Below are positions 38,426-45,000 of a DNA stretch of 45,000 bases, piece by piece (the stretch's first letter is position 1; the number at the start of each line of letters is the position of its first letter). Where the stretch lies: positions 1-45,000 of the forward strand of contig JAHHDV010000011.1 of the NCBI GenBank assembly GCA_019739295.1, given 5' to 3'. The translations under genes were made by a program, and so were the position numbers. The DNA comes from Taibaiella sp. (GTDB lineage: Bacteria > Bacteroidota > Bacteroidia > Chitinophagales > Chitinophagaceae). The notes under the pieces are model-generated. The model was not told the DNA's origin and did no database searches. It saw only the letters and a program-made list of their open reading frames with translations.

Positions 38426-38649
38426 ATGTAGGGTTGTACTGCCCCGTCCAAAAGCGAGGATAAATAGGGTATAGATACTGATATAAGATCTCTAAAGATC
38501 GATTCCCAGACTGGGAAACCTGCAGAAGATAATATACCATATCCGGTTACAGCCACCCGTGTATATTCCACGAGATATTCCGGAGAAAGTATATACTCCA
38601 TGATCGCTATGGATACAGGGGTATAATGAAGCAGGTAGGATAAGAATAC

Positions 38650-38676
38650 AAAAGGCAGCGAATCCGCTGCCCTTTC
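38650..38676 (-). terminator. Rho-independent terminator directly after rpoB
   Basis: On the minus strand GGCAGCG-GATT-CGCTGCC is followed by TTTTGT, 20 bases beyond the rpoB stop. It would end transcription before any rpoC. Confidence 0.8.
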
Positions 38677-38695
38677 TATTTAAATGTAAGTATCT

Positions 38696-42527
<3,832 letters not shown>

Positions 42528-42586
42528 AATTCTTTATAAATATAAAATTGACTTTTGACTTGGTGCATACAAACAACAATAAACCC

Positions 42587-42609
42587 ATTCAAAAAAATAA
42601 ATTTTGAAT
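42587..42609. repeat. Inverted repeat in the rpoB leader
   Basis: ATTCAAAA and TTTTGAAT form a perfect 8-base stem around a 7-base AT loop, between the rpoB promoter and start codon. It could form in the leader RNA, though it is AT-rich and weak. Confidence 0.35.
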
Positions 42610-42687
42610 AGATTGTATATAATTGTTTTTCAACACGTTATCAAAAAATAACAAAGAAATCTTTATTTTTCCCCAAAAATAGGAGTG

Positions 42688-42719
42688 CAAAGATAAGACG
42701 TTATTCCTAATTCTCCAAA
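42688..42719 (-). promoter_or_regulatory. Promoter of rpoB
   Basis: On the minus strand TTTG, a 20-base spacer, then TATCTTTG: both Bacteroidota elements match exactly at the usual distance. The leader to the start at 42527 is about 155 bases. A second -7-like TATTTTTG lies 14 bases closer to the gene (42674-42681). Confidence 0.65.
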
Positions 42720-43058
42720 ATGTATTTGTTTGCCTTTCATCGAGATGCTACCCGGAGTTGCTGTTTTTGATGTGATTGCCTGATCAGGGGTCGGGTCTGC
42801 TTTTCTTCCTATTAGGATAGGTACAGCGATGGCATAGAAGAGATAAATTCCCCATTTTGAAGGAATTCCTCACGTTCCATCCGAGTTCTGGTCCGTGCTT
42901 GTAGCCTCCGAATATGAATGGCCCATCTGTAATAAATGATTCATTAGAATGATGGAAAGGCACAGGTAGGTAATGATCGTGTACTTGTCATTCACAATAT
43001 TGCTATAAGGACTGAAAGCTGTAGGTTATATGAAATATTTATAAATGATGATATTCAT
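42700..43058 (-). pseudogene. Possible fragment of a small membrane protein
   Basis: On the minus strand a degenerate open stretch reads PTAFSPYSNIVNDKYTII then TYLCLSIILMNHLLQMG (hydrophobic), changes frame near 42875, and continues KWGIYLFYAIAVPILIGRKADP and TPDQAITSKTATPG. Two membrane-like segments interrupted by a stop and a frame change suggest a decayed or mis-sequenced small membrane protein. It overlaps the rpoB promoter at its end, and I do not recognise a family. The limits are approximate. Confidence 0.25.
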
Positions 43059-43091
43059 TTTGAGTGAAATATTGCAGTGTAGTCGTACTGC

Positions 43092-43679
43092 CTAATGTTG
43101 CTGATGTTTTTTGGCCAGCTCTTTCCTGACCCTGCTCAGGCTTTCAGGAGTAATGCCGAGATAGGAAGCAATCATCCATTGAGGTACACGGAGCAGTAAA
43201 TCCGGATATAATTCGATAAAACTCAGGTAACGCTCTTCGGCAGTAGCCCCTAAGAGCTGGTTGATCCTGAACTGAAGGCTTCTGATATGTTTTTGCAAAA
43301 GCTGTTCATTGAATTCAGCGAGTGACGGATGTTTTTCTACGGCTTCCCTGAAGAAATTATAGGGAAGCATAATGCCTTCCGTATCTTCTATTGCATCTAT
43401 AAAGAACATGGCACCTTCATTGAAGTAAATACTGCTCCGGTCGCTGATCAGCCAATTGTCTGGAGCAAATTGTATGATGTGCTCTTTGCCCTGCTGGTCG
43501 ATAGAGTAGGACCTGAGAAGTCCTTTTTGTACGAAAATACTCTCCCTGCATATTTCCCCTTCAGACAGGATCCTTTCTTTCTTTCTGAATGTTCGGACAT
43601 GCAGCTTTCCCACTAGCTGTGTGACCTGCTCGCTGTTTAACCTGGTATGCTCTGATAGAAAATCATAAAGTAATGCCAT
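43092..43679 (-). CDS. Crp/Fnr family transcriptional regulator
   Basis: A complete 195-residue regulator. The N-terminal cyclic-nucleotide-binding-like fold has FRKKERILSEGEICRESIFVQKGLLRSYSIDQQGKEHIIQFAPDNWLISD, and the C-terminal winged helix has RYLSFIELYPDLLLRVPQWMIASYLGITPESLSRVRKEL. No iron-sulfur cysteines are present; the ligand is unknown. It is the same branch as the regulator at 1399 (ISxxLGxTxxSLSRxRKEL ends), so the two are paralogues. It is divergent from the CPBP-protease gene, separated by about 120 bases, and may regulate it. Confidence 0.93.
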   Translation of the reverse strand: MALLYDFLSEHTRLNSEQVTQLVGKLHVRTFRKKERILSEGEICRESIFVQKGLLRSYSIDQQGKEHIIQFAPDNWLISDRSSIYFNEGAMFFIDAIEDTEGIMLPYNFFREAVEKHPSLAEFNEQLLQKHIRSLQFRINQLLGATAEERYLSFIELYPDLLLRVPQWMIASYLGITPESLSRVRKELAKKHQQH

Positions 43680-43802
43680 AGCTGCTGATAGAAGTTTGAA
43701 ATATGCGCCGATAAACCGTTATCGATGAAGGTTTAAAATTTAAAAATAAGTCTTTTTGTTCTCTTACTGCATTATATTGCATTGCCAATCAGAAATCTTC
43801 TC

Positions 43803-44752
43803 ATGAATAGTAAATTTATTAATGAAGCCAACAGGGCAGGAACCAATTACGGGGTGTTTTATTTTATCGGAATGTTTGTCTCTTTGTTCCTGGGCCAGTT
43901 TCTCGGAGCGATCCCGCTATTGATCGTCATGGTATTGAATGGTAGACTGGACCTGGAGTCGCTGACCAACCCCGCTGCCATGGGAATAGACAAAAACCTG
44001 TATTTTTTTTCTCATGCTCCTGCCTTTTGCCATTTCATTTTTGCTTCTTTGGCTATTTGTCAAATGGGTGCACAAAAGACCTCCTGTTACTTTGATCACA
44101 CCGTTTGGAAAAGTAGACTGGGGGAAGCTGTTCTTCGGTTTTTTTTGTCTGGCTGGGACTGATGACGATTATGGAAGGGATCAATTATTTGATAGACCGG
44201 GAGAATTATGAGCTGCAATTCCAGTTCTCAAAATTCTTTATGCTATTGCTGATCTCTTTCCCCATGCTCCTGGTACAGACTGCATATGAAGAAGTGCTGT
44301 TTAGAGGTTATATGATGCAATGGCTGGGAAGGTATATGCCTTACCGGATTTTCCCATTACTGCTTACCGGTATATCTTTTGGCGTCATGCATATGATGAA
44401 CCCGGAAGTAGGCGCATTTGGATGGCAGGTGATGATCGATTATATATCCATAGGGATTATCCTGGGACTTGTAACGATCCTGAGTGACTCGCTGGAGCTG
44501 GCTATAGGGCTTCATTTTGCCAATAACTTGTTCCTTTCACTTTTTGTGACCTTCGACGATTCTGTTCTTCAGACCGATGCTGTTTTCAGGATTAAAGAAA
44601 TGGAGCTTTCCGGTACTTCCCAGATCTATTCCATTGTACTGTTGCTGATCTTCTTTTTCATTGTTAGGCAGAAGTATCCTTTTAAACCGGTCAGCTATTT
44701 GTGGCAATACGATTCCTGGAAGAAAAATGTACTGGATGAAAAGGCGCAGTAA
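43803..44752 (+). CDS. CPBP family intramembrane metalloprotease (frameshifted)
   Basis: About 316 residues across two breaks near 44010 and 44150. It is a polytopic membrane protein: FYFIGMFVSLFLGQFLGAIPLLIVMVLNG, MLLPFAISFLLLWLFVKWVHKRPP, FMLLLISFPMLLVQTAYEEVLFRGYMMQWLG, PLLLTGISFGVMHMMNPEVGAFG and LELAIGLHFANNLFLSLFV. EEVLFRG is motif 1 (EExxxR), GVMHMMNP carries motif 2 histidine, and HFANN is motif 4, the zinc-site pattern of CAAX-processing/bacteriocin-immunity proteases. The ATG at 43803 is preferred over 43782. In bacteria the role ranges from self-immunity to membrane-protein cleavage; the partner here is unknown. Its stop overlaps the DUF4258 start. Confidence 0.88.
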
Positions 44753-45000
44753 CCGGTATTCATGGAAACTCTGGATTGCGGCCCTCGCGGTTACAGTTAT
44801 AGCCATTTGGAGCTATGAACAAGGCGGATCAGAACCAGAAAACATCATCCCACGTGATATCAGCACTGCGGATTTGAAGATCAGTAAACATGCAGCCTGC
44901 AGAATGGACTGCCGCCATATCTCCAGAGATGAAATCCTGGAAGTGCTGAAAGAAGGAAGAATGAACCGGAGCAAAACCAGAGCAGATGAGCGGGGCAGCA
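44736..45000 (+). CDS. DUF4258 domain protein with N-terminal membrane anchor, runs off the window
   Basis: The first 88 codons are present. It opens MKRRSNRYSWKLWIAALAVTVIAIWSYEQ, a membrane anchor, and continues ADLKISKHAACRMDCRHISRDEILEVLKEGRMN, the Bacteroidota DUF4258 pattern with KHAxCRMDCRxI and two cysteines. The start lies 17 bases inside the end of the CPBP gene, so the two are translationally linked. The end is outside the window. DUF4258 resembles toxin-like RNase folds in some families, but no toxin role is claimed here. Confidence 0.75.
   Translation, partial: MKRRSNRYSWKLWIAALAVTVIAIWSYEQGGSEPENIIPRDISTADLKISKHAACRMDCRHISRDEILEVLKEGRMNRSKTRADERGS

Noticed and set aside
38404..38601. 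Small minus-strand open frame as the start of rpoC
   Set aside because: Its sequence (MEYILSPEYLVEY) has nothing of the RpoC N-terminus and it overlaps the terminator of the sigma operon.

Overview
The window looks like a chromosomal segment of a Bacteroidota bacterium, probably of the Saprospiria/Chitinophagia type. The class is inferred; the phylum is well supported. The support is: type IX secretion cargo with a CHU_C-type C-terminal domain (4974-6908) and type-A sorting tails (31544-32536, 32752-33739), two SusC/BtuB-like TonB-dependent receptors with CarboxypepD_reg-type N-termini, a fused SecDF, and several promoters with the Bacteroidota -7 element TAnnTTTG. No tRNA, rRNA, CRISPR array, phage or complete insertion sequence was seen.

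Sequence quality matters for every reading. About twenty genes are interrupted by single-base indels, mostly extra bases in homopolymer runs. They include genes that should be essential or central (sdhB, rpoB, fmt, purE). Long frames such as secDF, cysS and the ALDH are intact. I read these breaks as sequencing or assembly errors and give full gene spans across them.

Layout, left to right. (1) 1-1155: end of sdhA and sdhB of succinate dehydrogenase/fumarate reductase. (2) 1399-4358: a Crp/Fnr regulator, two VOC (glyoxalase-fold) proteins around a small unknown gene, and a short-chain dehydrogenase behind a perfect CRP-type palindrome. (3) 4974-6908 (minus): secreted choice-of-anchor-L protein. 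(4) 13411-7353 (minus): a five-gene iron/siderophore-type uptake operon (TonB receptor, DUF4374 lipoprotein, DUF3325-like and DUF3649-like small membrane proteins, PepSY membrane protein), resembling xusABC of Bacteroides. (5) 13956-19721 (minus): secDF, rpmE2 (L31 type B), a lipoprotein, rdgB and an LTxxQ periplasmic protein. (6) 19864-24817 (plus): pepE, cysS, a damaged putative lipoprotein and an MsbA-like ABC exporter. (7) 28162-24997 (minus): a heavy-metal, probably copper, locus of HYC_CC_PP protein, secreted HMA protein and TonB receptor, with vicinal cysteines in all three. (8) 28302-31048: a BNR-repeat lipoprotein and an ALDH7-like dehydrogenase. (9) 31255-33790: a cobalamin riboswitch followed by two T9SS-secreted proteins, separated by a candidate 158-bp MITE-like element; no btuB is present. 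(10) 33968-36252: purE of unusual sequence, a YugP-like zinc peptidase and fmt. (11) 36494-38352: sigma factor, repeat-containing membrane protein (putative anti-sigma) and LTxxQ sensor. (12) 42527-38696 (minus): rpoB alone, with its own promoter and terminator and neither rplL nor rpoC next to it. (13) 42700-45000: a possible gene fragment, a second Crp/Fnr regulator, a CPBP-family membrane protease and a truncated DUF4258 protein.

The strongest themes are envelope functions: metal, siderophore and cobalamin capture through TonB receptors and surface proteins, protein export (SecDF, T9SS cargo), and an envelope-stress type sigma/anti-sigma/sensor operon.
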